This document shows, piece after piece, positions 22,106 to 33,774 of a DNA stretch of 43,027 bases. A model generated the notes under the pieces. That model had not been told where the DNA came from, ran no database searches, and saw only the letters and a list, made by a program, of their open reading frames with translations. The stretch comes from Purshia tridentata. Taxonomy: Eukaryota > Streptophyta > Magnoliopsida > Rosales > Rosaceae. The translations under genes were made by a program, and so were the position numbers. The stretch lies in the NCBI GenBank assembly GCA_003254885.1, contig QANT01004354.1, positions 1 to 43,027 on the forward strand, written 5' to 3'. Every line of letters begins with the position of its first letter. Within the stretch, counting starts at the first letter, position 1.

Positions 22106-22658
22106 AAGACAAACCTTTAGTAACTAGAAAACAACATTTAACCAATTAGTAGGAAAGAGATTTGGACCCAATAGGGCTCTTTAAAACTTTGAAAAACTAG
22201 GAATTAAAACAGAAAAACGCACACATTCACGCGTAGGACCGGTCCTCCAAAGTATAGGACCAGTCCTCTGGAAGCAAAAACCGAGGACCTCTCTGGAGGA
22301 CCGACCCCACCACTGGGAGGACTGGTCCTCTGGGCCACTTTTCAGAAAAGTAGAGCTTGCAACTATGGGATTGATCCTACCAGGTGTAGGACTAATCCTA
22401 CAGATCGATAACACCTTTTTGAAATTCTTCAAAACACTTTTAAATGCATATTAACAAAATTCTAACCACCTATGATGCATGCTAGGATTCGAAGTCAACT
22501 TACCTTGATCATAAAGGAATTTGAACACCGATACAAGCTTTGAGGATAATTACTTTGAACGCGTACTTGAGAATCAACTTGACACACTAAACTTAATGCT
22601 TACAACCAAATGAGTTTTGTCTAAAGGAAATCGCCAATTACAAAAATTACACTTACAA

Positions 22659-22669
22659 TCTCCCCCTTT
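22659..22669 (-). promoter_or_regulatory. LTR-proximal polypurine tract of right Sirevirus
   Basis: The minus strand reads AAAGGGGGAGA ending one base before the LTR. A second tract of the same kind lies at 22952-22964. Both match the left element. Confidence 0.75.
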
Positions 22670-22951
22670 GGCATTTCTTAGACAAAACATCATAAATAAA
22701 CAAGCAATGAAAATAAGACTCAAGACAACCTTAACCTAAGAGCGATGAACAAATCCTGCAAGAAAAACACTAACACACAATATACCTGTGAAGAGCAGAT
22801 AAAACAAGAAACCCAATTCCAAGACATATCATGAGAATCTCAAAGATAAAGCACGATTAATAAACAACCAAAATATTCAGAGTACAGACCAAAGTAATTA
22901 AACTAGTAGTCCAAAAAAATGAAGAAAAACAAACACACCTCTAAGACTATG

Positions 22952-22964
22952 TCTCCCCCTTTTT
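22952..22964 (-). promoter_or_regulatory. Upstream polypurine tract of right Sirevirus
   Basis: The minus strand reads AAAAAGGGGGAGA shortly after the stop of the extra ORF (23012), as in the left copy at 1216-1228. Confidence 0.6.
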
Positions 22965-23011
22965 GGCTAGGAAAGCCAAAGGGACAAAATGAGACACACC
23001 AAACACAAATA

Positions 23012-23754
23012 CTAATAGGGAAAACGGTTCACGTGCTGCTGGATATCAGAGACAGTCTCTTGAAGATCGTCCACTTTTGTGTGAATGTCCTGAAGATCAT
23101 CAAACCGAGCATGAAAGCTGGCAAACTCTGATTGAAGATACGTCATCAAAAAAGCATTATCAGGACCACCACTGGTACTCAGAGTGGAAGAAATAGATGG
23201 TTCATGAGGATCTAGTGGTTCAGAACTAGACACAGGTTGAGGAGGTCTGAACTGAACAGCAGACTGACTTTTATGAAGGATAGTGATATCCACACGAGGA
23301 TCAAGTGAATAATACTCATCCGACGGCAGCAGGGGCCCATTGTGCTTGGCAGTAAGCATTGTAATCAAAACAGGGAAGACCAAGCCAGTACTCAACTTGT
23401 GGGACGAAACCCCACACTCAATGATCCTATAATAGATCAACTCAGCTAAAGGAACAGGAACATAGGGACTGGTCATTGAAATTAACAACCTATAGGCATC
23501 ATCCGTAAGATGAGATTTCTGAGATGTAGGATAGATCTTAGATCGTACTAACAGAAATAGAAGCCGGTACAAAGGAGGCATAAGACCACTAGACAGACGC
23601 TCACTAGGAGAAGGAACATACCCTTCATTAGCTACAGGATAGAAAGCAGCTGCTCCTTAAACAGTGGAGAAACCTAAGCCTTGAAATTGTTGTAGTCTAA
23701 TAAAGAAAATGGTGGAATACGACACAAATTTCTTATCTCATCGCGGTCAAACGG
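23012..23754 (-). pseudogene. Post-pol ORF of right Sirevirus, C-terminal part
   Basis: The 189 codons at 23581-23012 align almost gap-free with the last half of the left ORF (116-1168), including the Pro/Ser stretch and the C-terminal heptads ending RFPY. Between 23582 and 23754 the match continues but with stops (for example at 23674-23676). The frame is cut at 23754 by a solo LTR, and the N-terminal part resumes at 26632. Confidence 0.85.
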
Positions 23755-26626
23755 TGACACGCCCCGACCCTCGAGCACGTGCCTAACTGCTGAAAACTGC
23801 CAACTGTTTCCTGTGGGCCCTTTTTCTCTAAAACTGTGAGCCATGATTATAAAATGATTTACTGAAATCACTGTAACTTTACAAAACAATTCATATAAAA
23901 CCAAATGTAAAACCTTTTTCATAAAAATCACAGGGTAAAATAACTTTCTGAAAACAGTGCTGGTCCCACTGCCTCGTCTTCTCTCCACTGCCTCCTCAAC
24001 TCGCTCAACCTGCAAAACCAAACCCTGCACCCAACCACAGGTGCACCGGGTTTACACACAAACCCGGTAAGCTCACTAGAGCTCGTGTGAGTGAAATCTA
24101 CTGAAAACCTCAAATTAGAAATTCAATAAAATAATCAGATCATAAGGAACCACCTTAAAGCCTCGAATCAAAATCAAACCACAAATCACAAATCCTAGTC
24201 CTTAGCCTGATCATAATCCTTAACCTGATCATAATCCTTAACCTGATCATCCATCCTCTAACTAATCCAATTCACTGTCCCAGTCTGTAATATCTCAATT
24301 ATCCTCAATTAACCTTTAGAACACACTAAATCCTCAACTAAAACCATTGATACTCCCAAATCTTTTACTTAACTTTAAATCTCAAATGACCTTAGTTACT
24401 CAAACCTCGGTAATCGATTCTCGCCTAAACCTTTAATTCCAAGTTTCTCAATACCTCACTGTTACCCTTTGAGATTCCCCAGCTTTAAAACATTTTATAA
24501 ATCTACTGAAAACTCTTTATAGAAACCCGCGTTGAAATCTATTTTGCAAACTCTTTTAAAAACAATAAAGCTGATCAAAGTCCCAATTTATAAAACAAGA
24601 ATTGAAAACTTCGATAAATCTATAAAACTAGTCAAGTTCTCAAAATACCCATTAAGAACTGAAACTATAATTCCCAAAAACAACTGTAAGTTAAACAATA
24701 TAAATAAAACCATCATTTAAGTACCCTGGAAAACTGGCCATACACTCGTACGGAATGCTGCATCGTACGAGCAGGGCAAATCTAACTGGCCATACACCTG
24801 CACGGAATTCTGCATCGTACAGGCAGGGCAAAGCTAACTGGCCATACACCTGTACGGAATTCTGCATCGTACAGGCAGGGCAAAGATAACTGGCCATACA
24901 CCTGTACGGAATTCTGCATCGTACAGGCAGGGCAAAACTAACTGTCATACGTGCACGCAGAGCTGCCCCCAAAGGGCGAGGCACCGCAACACACGGCCCA
25001 AAACCTATCTGTGTGTCACGATGGGTCCCAAAGACCTTACTGAACTTATTTGTAGCTGGGTACTCATACGGCAATTTAAATCCACTTTTGAGTTTTTCAA
25101 ACCACAACTAATAGAATCTTTTCTGAAAGAACCAAAGTTTCCAAAACTGATAAGTAAAATCAAATCTTTAATTTTAACCAAGAATAAACTGAGTTCTTAA
25201 AATCAGTTTCCCAAAACCGAAATCCACGTCAAATCACCTTAACAAACAATAACCTCAAAATCCTGGGAATCCCAATCCTAACCGAAAGTCTCCAACTGGA
25301 AACACAAATCCTCAACACAATCACTGATCCTTACTTAAATTCCATTCCTAATTACGTACCCCTCTTAACTAGTACCAGCAACCAAACAACCAAGCATTCA
25401 AAACAGCCAAGTAACTAACTAACTGAGAGTTAAAGGATTCCTAGGTGCACTCACCATGACCACGCGAAAAGACTAAACTACCCTTCGTGTCCTTCGTGGC
25501 TCCTTTGCTCGGATTCTAAAATCCGGCAGCATAACGGCATCGAGGTATCAATTCCCAAGTCGCGCGTACCTGTTAAGACCAGACAGTCCAAGAAATAAAC
25601 CCAGTATTCACAACACGTTCACAATCAAGCTAGTAATCACGAAAACGGGCGGGAACCACCACGCACAGTGGCTACCCGACCCTCGGAAACCACGCGGAAG
25701 GTCTGAGAACTCACCCACAAGCTCGGGTGGATGGCCCGAGGCCGAAAACCAAGGAACGCTCGCTGGAACCGTCACCCGCGGCGAAACCCACAGCGGTCAA
25801 CGGGCGGTCAACTGTCAAAAACAAAAGTCGTGTTTAGCTAAAACAAACTACACAGGCACGTAGAGGAGATCGAGGGGATTAAAACTCGAACCTGGGTCGA
25901 CGGCCAAAAGTGGCCGGAAAAGGGAGCAAAATGGCCGGAAAGCCGGCGGCACACCCACTCTCAATCCGCCGTCCACGGCGGTCCAACGGTGCAATCGAAC
26001 CCACCAACAAGCTGGGCTCGACGAGGGGAGAAGATCTGGGCGGTCATTGGGCCTCGTCGTCGCCGGAAACAGCGAGATTGCCGACGGTGACGCCGACTGT
26101 GCACGCGCAAATCCCCGAGTTCTGGACTGTTTCACCGGAAACCGCCACCACCGGAAGGAAGAGGGAGGAGAGGCGCGCACAACGAGCCAAAAACCAAGCC
26201 GGCCCGCCGCCGGACGCGCCCCCACGCGCCGGCGAAAAGCGCGACTGGGGATGGAACTCGCGAGAGGGAGAGAAAACTCGGGAGAGAGGAGAGAGAAAGT
26301 CTGAGATTTCTGGGGTCCTGTGCCATTTTTAAAAATCCAACTTTTCCAAATTACCAACTTGCCCCTCTCTTCACACGTCTATAACTTTCAAACCGTAGCT
26401 CCGTTTGACGCGTGCTACGTGTCTACGAACTCGTGAGAACGAGACCTTTCCAACGAACCTAAAGTCAACGCGAAAAGTGCTCCCAAACGAAAAGTCAACT
26501 TTTTGCCCCTTTAAAAGTCAAACTTTAAAATTTGAAAAACGTCCAAAACGCTTTACTTCCCAAATAAAATCCTGAAAACTTTTAAAAACTTTTCAAAACC
26601 ATTTTTGAAAGGTACGGGGTGTTACA
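23755..26626 (-). mobile_element. 2872-bp solo LTR, chromovirus-like Ty3/gypsy family, TSD AACGG
   Basis: The ends are TGACACGCCCC and GGGGTGTTACA, so the minus strand begins TGTAACACCCCGTACC, a start common in large plant Ty3/gypsy LTRs. AACGG flanks it exactly (23750-23754 and 26627-26631), and the left Sirevirus ORF shows the uninterrupted site. No gag, pol or second LTR is inside, so it is a solo LTR. It contains a 52-bp minisatellite at 24733-24940 and GC-rich sequence near 25640-26330. Open frames there on both strands (for example 25848-26357) look like chance products of base composition, and I do not call genes. A related LTR lies at 33085-36100. Confidence 0.85.
24733..24940. repeat. 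Minisatellite, 4 x 52 bp, hairpin-forming units
   Basis: Four contiguous 52-bp units each contain an inverted repeat, CCTGTACG and CGTACAGG, separated by 11 nt. In the first unit both arms differ together (CTCGTACG and CGTACGAG), so pairing is kept. The array sits at the matching place to the shorter repeat at 33775-33962 in the related LTR. Confidence 0.85.
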
Positions 26627-26631
26627 AACGG

Positions 26632-26930
26632 GACACGCTTACCACGAAGAAATATATGGGAAGAGGGGGATTCACGAAAATTTGGAGGGAAGTTGTCCCG
26701 AACAATAGCCCCTACATAATTTTCATAGTGAGACACAAAGTCTTTCCAACCCCTAGACTCTATGAGAGCAATAAAATCAACAGGGAGATCATGAAAGAAG
26801 AAAGCTCGCCCAAAAATTAAGGTTTTGCCTTTAAGAAAACGGTTATAATGAGTTTCTCTCTTAGAATTTATGAATTATCTAAAAGGAAGTGAGGAACCCT
26901 CCCCCTGAGAACAACGTTTCTTAGGAGCCA
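26632..26930 (-). pseudogene. Post-pol ORF of right Sirevirus, N-terminal part
   Basis: From the ATG at 26930 the minus strand encodes a close match to the first 100 residues of the left ORF, with point changes, a small deletion and at least one stop. It is joined to 23754 if the solo LTR is removed. A T/G-rich leader precedes it, as in the left copy. Confidence 0.8.
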
Positions 26931-28309
26931 TAACTACACAACTAAAGTACCAACCAAGTAGCAACCAAACCACAAAGGCAACACAGTAAAAAGATAACAA
27001 GCAATCCAAGAACCAAATTATCAAAAAGAGAAAGCGAAGACCACAAAAAGAGAGAGATTAAGAGAAATAAGCACAAAGTAACATACCCAAGCAAGAGCCA
27101 CCAAGCCAAAATCACCAAAGGAGCCACACAACCACACACCAAATAAGATAAATTGAATAACACCACCAAAAACAACAAAACCAAGTTAGATAAACAAAAA
27201 GAAGCAAGAAATTGAAATAAAATCAAGAGAAATTCGGAGAAAATAAAAACCATACCTTTTTGGAGCCCTAAAAGAGAAGAACACCAAAAACACAGCAAAA
27301 CACAACAAAAGCTAATGGGTAAAGAACCTAAGGCACCGAAAATTGAAGGAAAGGAGAGAAATTGAAGAAATTTGAGGGATTTAAGATGAGATTGAGAGAA
27401 GAGGAATATGGGTGTTTAGAGTGTTTAGATGGGTTTTGGGAAAGAAGAAGAAGTGAAGGAAGAAAAAGTGAAAAAAGGAAGGAATATGCAAAATGCCAAG
27501 CAAACAACGAAAAATGCATGGCAAAAGTGAAGAACAAGAGAGAGTAAGGAATCATGAGGGCTGAAGATGACATAAAATGATTTCAGACACAAGTAAAGTC
27601 AAATGTGTCAATCCAAAAGTGAATGCATCTAGAGTTAATTAAATCAAACTAGATTCCAAAGAGAACGCATGAGACAAGTCATGAACTTAAGATAGAATAA
27701 TAAGCCTTGATTTTAGAAACAACCGAAGAAGATGGGCAACGAGAAAATGAAATTGAAAAACAGAATGCAATGCACACAAACTTCCTTTTTTTTTTTTTTT
27801 TTTGAGGGGAAAACATTAATGGAATCTAACTCACTAAGGAAAAGGTAGCCTTTTCCACGCGAGACAAGCAAACATGTCTTGACCCATTGATGGCTTCACT
27901 CTAAACCTTAGGCAGCCCTCTCCGTTTTTTTTTTTTTTAATTTAAACATGAGATGCAAATAATAAAGCAGAGATTGTCCATCAATTCAGTGTTGTAACTA
28001 AAATAAACACAAATATGATCTGAAAAAGTAAATGAAAAGAATCATAAGCTTCTAAGTACTATTAGAAAGAAAAAATTAACAAAAGATACAAACGAAATAG
28101 AGAACCCACTTGACTTAACCAAATGCCCAAAAACCACGTCATGATATCAAAAGCACTAAGACTCGATTACTCATCGCAAGATCTATGCATGAAATGCATG
28201 AGATGCTTTTTATTTATTTATTTATTTGAAGATAAGCTAATGTATGCAAATGCAACTAATCTATATGAAGCACGCAATCATATGAGAGATATATGAGTGA
28301 GAGAGAGTT
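26931..28309 (-). other. Spacer between pol and the extra ORF of right Sirevirus
   Basis: About 1.4 kb without a recognised gene. The minus strand at 27298-26942 is T/G-rich and stays open for 118 codons of almost only hydrophobic residues. The frame is not kept in the short overlapping part of the left copy, so I treat it as leader. Two homopolymer tracts (T18 at 27786-27803, T13 at 27925-27937) bound a 120-bp segment, and a TTTA microsatellite lies at about 28209-28227. Confidence 0.6.
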
Positions 28310-30139
28310 TCAGTCAATTGCACAGACACCAATAGACTTCCGAAGAGATTCAAACCTTAGGTTGTCTAGAGGTTTAGTGAAGAGATCGGCAAGCTGATTT
28401 TTAGAATTTACAAACTCAATGATCAATGTACGATCTTCAACCAAGTTACAAATAAAGTGGTGACGAATGTCAATGTGTTTTGTGCGAGAGTGTTGAACAG
28501 GATTCTTAGCAATAGTAATAGCACTCATATTATCACAATACACAGCAAAAGTAGCATGCTCAAAACCATAATCACAAATCATTTGTTTCATCCAGAGTAA
28601 CTGAGTACAACAACTACTAGCTGCTATATACTCAGCTTTAGCAGTAGATAAGGAAACATAATTTTGATTTTTGCTATGCCACGAAACAAGGTTATTGCCT
28701 ACGTAAAAGCAACCGCCTGATGTACTTTTACGATCATCAGCATTACCTCCCCAAGCAGCATCAGAATATCCAAACAATTCAACATTTGTATCAAAGGAAT
28801 ACCAAATACCATAATAAATAGTATCATTAACATAACGAATAATACATTTAATAGCATGCTTATGAGACTCTTTAGGATTAGATTGAAAACGAGTACAAAC
28901 ACCAACACTGAAAGTGATATCAGGCCTACTAGTAGTACACAGGTAAAGTAAACTACCTTTCATACTCCTATACTCAGTTTGATCTACACTTATTCCATTA
29001 GGATCTCTAGAGATTTTGGTGGAAGTACTCATGGGATTTCGAACCTCCTTGGAGGAATCTAGCCCAAATCGTTTAACTAAGTCTTTAGCATACTTATATT
29101 GAGAGATGAAGATACCATCACTCAATTGACGGACATGAAGACCTAGAAAGTAATTCAACTCACCCACCATACTCATTTCAAACTCACTACTCATCATCTC
29201 AGTGAAGTTCTTGACATATTTTAGAGAAGTAGACCCAAACAAAACATCATCAACATATACTTGGGCAATTATTAAATCACCCTTCACTTTCTGAAAAAAC
29301 AAGGTTTTATCAATCGATCCTCTAGTATATCATTTATCAATCAAGTGCAAAGACAGTCTCTCATATCAGGCTCTAGGAGCCTGTTTCAAACCATAAAGAG
29401 CTTTCTTAAGTCTAAAGACATAATTTGGATGATGTGGGTCCTCAAACCCTTTAGGTTGTTCAACATAAACTTCCTCTTGAAGAATACCATTTAGAAAGGC
29501 ACTCTTGACATCCATTTGATGAAATTTAAATTTTAGATGACAAGCAATAGCTAAGAGAATTCTAACTGACTCCATCCTTGCAACCGGGGCAAAGGTTTCG
29601 TCAAAATATATTCCCTCAATATGAGTATATCCTTGAGCCACTAATCTAGCCTTATTCCTTACAATCACTCCAAACTCATTTGTTTTATTTTTGAAAATCC
29701 ATTTAGTGCCAATTACATTGACATCCTTTGGCCTAAGAACTAAGTACCACACATCATTCCTAGTGAATTGATTCAGCTCCTCCTCCATGGCTATAATCCA
29801 ATCATCATCTCCTAGTGCCTCCTTCACATTTTTGGATTCAATCTTAGACACATAACACACATGACTCACCTCATTAATTAATTGCTTTCTAGTCTTTACT
29901 GGATCATCTAAATTCCCTAAAATCTCACTAGATGGATGATTCTTTTGGACCCAAGTAGATGGGTCCCTAGACTGACTTGACTCACCAGTGACAATTGACA
30001 CTTCCACATCCTCAACAACCTTCTTATTCTTAGGTTCAATAGCAATACTATCATCTCCTTTGATGAAAACATCATCATAGTCACATATAGCACCTGAAGG
30101 TTCATTAACATCATCAATGGTGACATTGATAGACTCCAT
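28310..30139 (-). pseudogene. Copia reverse transcriptase and RNase H of right Sirevirus
   Basis: One reading frame with two stops (29366-29368, where the family has Trp after APRA, and 29329-29331) covers RT and RNase H. RT landmarks in order are [46 protein letters not shown] and the catalytic YVDDVLFGS. RNase H follows with SLSTAKAEYIAA, VYCDNMSAI and the terminal KHIDIRHHFI and LADLFTKPL motifs. The protein would copy element RNA into DNA in virus-like particles. The Sirevirus assignment comes from the RT sequence and the extra ORF. The catalytic residues remain but the stops prevent full-length synthesis. Confidence 0.9.
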
Positions 30140-30175
30140 GACATCTTTAGTTCTCTTATTGAAGACCCTATAGGC

Positions 30176-30967
30176 TCAACTTGTCAAGGAATACCCTAGG
30201 AAGATACCTTCATCACTATGAGCATCAAACTTGCCTAAGTGCTCTCTATCCCTTAGGATAGAGCAAGTACTACCAAACACCTTAAAGTATTTGATATTTG
30301 GTTTCTTACCTTCCCAAAGCTCATATGGAGTTTTGTTAGTACCATGCCTAAGATAAACCCTATTGACAATGTAACACGCGGTGTTAATTGCCTCAGCCCA
30401 AAAGTACTTAGCAAGATTCTTGCTATGCAACATAACACGGGCCATCTCTATGAGAACCCTGTTCTTCCTCTCAACAATCCCATTTTGTTGTGGAGTGTAA
30501 GGTGCAGAAAATTCATGTGTAATACCATTCAAATCACAAAATTCAGCAAACAAAGCATTCTCAAACTCTCCACCATGGTCATTCCTAATTCTAACAATGC
30601 AAGTAATATTCATGCTTTTTTCATTTTGAATTCTATTGCAAATAGCACGAAAATTAACAAAAGCATCAGAATTTTCACGTAAAAAGGCAACCCAAGTAAA
30701 TCTAGAAAAATCATCAACCATAACAAGCACATATCTTTTCCCACCAAAACTCAAGGTTTGCATTGGGCCAATTAAATCCATGTGAACAAGATCCAACACT
30801 TTAGAAGTAGTCATGGAATTGAGTTTCTTATGAGGACTCTTAATTTGTTTACCAATTTGACAAGGACCACAGACAGCTTCATTTTTTGACTCCAATTTAG
30901 GTAAACCTCTAACAATTTCCTTTTTAGACAACTGTGCAAGTTCTCTAAAATTTATGTGACCTAAACG
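30176..30967 (-). pseudogene. Copia integrase domain of right Sirevirus
   Basis: GAG-pre-integrase and zinc-finger residues (RLGHINFRELAQLSKKE, CGPCQIGKQ) lead into the catalytic core. The DDE triad is visible: Asp in HMDLIGP, Asp in RNDHGGEF and Glu in NGIVERKN. The core continues through TPYELWEGKKPNIKYFKVFG. A TGA at 30176-30178 and a TAA at 30968-30970 break the otherwise continuous pol frame. The 12 codons to the RT segment are in frame. Integrase would insert the cDNA copy. This copy is inactive. Confidence 0.88.
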
Positions 30968-31792
30968 TTAAGGCCAAAGAGAAAGAGTATCATCACAAGC
31001 TTTATTGCACACTTTAGAATCAGAGGAAACATCAACATTAATACAATAGCAATTATCTCTAGATCTGACACTACTTAACACAATCTTACATGCTTCATCA
31101 ATCACATTGCACTTATCTTGTTTGAAACTAACATGACATTTATTTTCATCACATATTTGGCTAATGCTAATAAGATTAGATTTCAGATTTTCAACATATA
31201 TTACATTATCCAATTTAGCAATACCAGGAACAGTAATAGAACCTCTACCAAGCACTCTAGATTTACTGCCATCACCAAAAGTCACAGACTCACAACTTTT
31301 ATCTTCAGTAAAAGAGGTAAATATGCTTTTATCACCAGTCATGTGTCTAGAACAACCACTATCAAAATACCAAACAGAAGAATCATGTGTAGCAAGAGCA
31401 GCAAACACAACCAAACAATTTTGATTTTCTTTTCTTCTCCAAACCTGTTTAGGAGCAAAAAAAGAAATCAATTTAGATACTCTATTTACTTTACTAAGAA
31501 GAGCCTGAACTTGACCTTGAAGAGAACTCTTACCTTGATAAGCTAAAGACATAAGAGAATTCCTAGTGTTTTTCCTAAGAAAATTACACCTAGGCCCAAT
31601 GTGACCTAACCTACCACAGTTATGATAAATAGGAATAAACTTAGGCACAGAAGTTGACTTAGGAACAGGGGATAAAGAATTTAAACGATCAGTCGCTTTG
31701 AAAAATTTTGTTACTGAAGTACAAGTGTTAGACTCCAAACCTTTAAAACCTAACCCTTTCTTATCACTTGAATTCTTTCCCATGTTAAGCAT
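30968..31792 (-). pseudogene. Copia aspartic protease region of right Sirevirus
   Basis: The frame contains the retroviral-type aspartic protease start WYFDSGCSRHMTGDK (catalytic Asp in DSG) and downstream GDGSKSRVLGRGS, then the gag-pre-integrase linker up to a TAA at 30968. A basic region and a possible second zinc knuckle (YHNCGRLGHIGPRC) precede the protease. It would process the Gag-Pol polyprotein. Confidence 0.85.
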
Positions 31793-33084
31793 CTTATCTA
31801 TTTTATCAGCACCTATTGAAAGCCTTGTGACTTTAACTTTTGTCTCTTCAAGTTCTTGCTCTAGTCTTACCTTCTTAGCTCTAAGGAAATTTATGAGTTT
31901 AACCTATCCATCAAAATTTATCTTAAGAAAATTTATTTTGTTTAACAATTGTTTCTTTCAGTTTGTCAATCACGAAAGTTTCATAATCTTTTTACACACA
32001 AAGAGTTCATTTTTTATCTTTTCCAATTTATTAGACACAACCACATTCTCTTTCTTAATTTGATAAGATTGAAAATACAAATCTTTAAAAGCCTGTTTAA
32101 AATCTTCATTAGTTATATCATCACCCAGCCTCTCATTCTCACTCTCACTTTCAGTTTCTAAAGCATGTGCACTCTCTTCATCTAATTTAGCTACAGAACC
32201 AAAATTGCTAGGACCATCATCAGATGAACTATCAAATTCAGACTCAGACTCAGTATCACTGCAAGTAGCAATCATAGCCTTACTTTTCTCCTTATCCTTA
32301 TTCATCCTAGTATTAGCACAATCAGAAGCATAATGATCATAACCTTGACAAGCAAAACACTGAACGCTTTTCTTTGAACTACCCTTTTCAGCAAACCTAG
32401 AAGATTTTTCAAAAGATTTTTCCCTTTTTCCATTCCTAGAGTTTGACTTACTAAAATCTTTTTGCCCAAATTTCTTATTACTAAAATTTCCCTTTTTAAA
32501 GAATTTTTTAAATTGTTTAGCAAACAAGGCAAGATCTTTAGCAGTTATTGGAGCATCAGGATCATGTTCATGTTCAAATTCTTTTTCTTTTTCTGATTCA
32601 TCCATAATTTTTAGAGCTACACTTTTTACCTTTTTAGATTCAGGGAATTGCATTTCAAAGGCTTTTAGTGATCTTATTAAATCTTCAATTCTTAAAGTGT
32701 TCAAGTCTTTAACTTCTTCTATGGCAGTTACTTTAGCATGAAAATGAGAAGGAAGAGACCTAAGTACCTTTTTAACCACTCTATGCTTAGGAATCCTATC
32801 ACCTAGGTTATAACAAGAATTCACTATATCACTCAACCTAGCATAAAAATCAGAAAATTTTTCATCCTCAAGCATTTTAATATTTTCAAATTGAGTAGTT
32901 AACATTTGCAATTTTGACTCTATGACAGAAGTTGTTCCCTCATGTGTAATTTATAAAATATCCCAAGCTTCCTTAGAAGTCTCACAGTGTGAAATAAGCT
33001 TAAATTGATCAGAGGTCACAGCTATAAAAGTCGCATTCAAGCCTTTGTGATTATTAGTACTATGAAGTTTTTCAACAGGAGTCC
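31793..33084 (-). pseudogene. Copia gag of right Sirevirus, 5' truncated
   Basis: Recognisable gag begins at the edge of the foreign LTR with NHKGLNATF and SKEAWDIL, a TAA (32951-32953) where Gln is usual, then QMLTTQFENIKM and LPSHFHAKV. The CCHC zinc knuckle is CFACQGYDHYASDC. An acidic Ser/Asp/Glu region and a coiled-coil tail follow. A frameshift near 31985 and several stops break the tail before the protease frame. The N-terminal gag codons and the 5' LTR are missing. Gag packages the element RNA. Confidence 0.85.
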
Positions 33085-33774
33085 TGACAGGACTCTCCCG
33101 AAGTTCCACCCTTGAACTCGGGGTGATCCTGCGGGAATCCAGTGTCAAGGAAAATTCTACCGAAAATTCGGCAGAACCTCCCCTGAAATTGGACTAACCC
33201 TGGATTACCCTTCCTTAGAAAACCTGTAAATCACACTTCTAATCCAGCTCCTCTACCACAAACAAGGGTCTCCGACCCGAAATCATAACCAAAGGAAACT
33301 GAAGTAACATTTTTGCTAATAAAGTGTCATATACACCGTTGTATTCCTACCACCTTAATTAGCATAACTAAATAAGAACATCAGAGGAGAATTTACAAGT
33401 TTCAAATTTTGTGAAATCCTCGACGTATCTCCTGCTCGACCGCACCACTGTAGTTACCTGGGGGAAATTTTAAGAAAACAACACGAGGTAAAAGATGAGT
33501 CAAACCCAGTGAGTGGACAAAATAAAATAATGTTTACGATTAACCAAAAAAATACATAAGGATCTCACAACTTTGCATGAAAACCCCCAGTTTTTAAAAT
33601 GGACTTAATAATTTCCTTTAACAATCATTTACGATAGCTGGTAAAAATACTTTGCGATTTCTCATTTTAAAAGAACGGAAATTTCATCATGCAAAACCAC
33701 AAGGTCTTCTCGCGTAACCCAAAATCTTAACATTTAAATCAAATATTTCATTCGCTCCCAATTTTCCCCGTATA

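Larger units (their letters stand above)
19334..22657 (-). repeat. 3' LTR of right Sirevirus-type element (interrupted)
   Basis: On the minus strand it starts TGTAAGTGT at 22657 after the polypurine tract and ends in TTTCA at 19334. Removing the insert at 19854-21973 and one TCTAT copy leaves about 1199 bp, colinear with the left LTR at 1549-2756. The palindromic boxes (about 22230-22405) and TATA box are kept. Confidence 0.85.
19334..33084 (-). mobile_element. Sirevirus-type Ty1/copia retrotransposon (right copy), 5' truncated, nested inserts
   Basis: Minus-strand order: truncated gag (33084), protease, integrase, RT/RNase H (stop 28310), a 1.4-kb spacer, the extra ORF, two polypurine tracts, and the 3' LTR ending at 19334 in the satellite. 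Protease before integrase before RT is the Ty1/copia order. The extra ORF after pol, the repeated polypurine tracts and the RT sequence point to the Sirevirus lineage. Two LTR-type inserts interrupt it (19854-21973 and 23755-26626), each with an exact 5-bp duplication. The 5' LTR, primer site and gag N-terminus are missing because an LTR of another family (33085-36100) cuts in at 33084. Confidence 0.85.

Noticed and set aside
24691-25107. 138-codon frame with repeated Cys/Tyr/Arg-containing blocks
   Set aside because: It is the translation of the 52-bp minisatellite and has no counterpart in the related LTR.
25848-26357. 169-codon minus and 140-codon plus open frames in the GC-rich part of the solo LTR
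   Set aside because: They overlap each other on opposite strands, have Arg/Pro/Ser composition typical of GC-rich DNA, and lie inside an LTR whose relative does not keep them.
31118-32161. Plus-strand frames of up to 142 codons over copia gag and protease
   Set aside because: They are antisense shadows of the recognised copia coding region.
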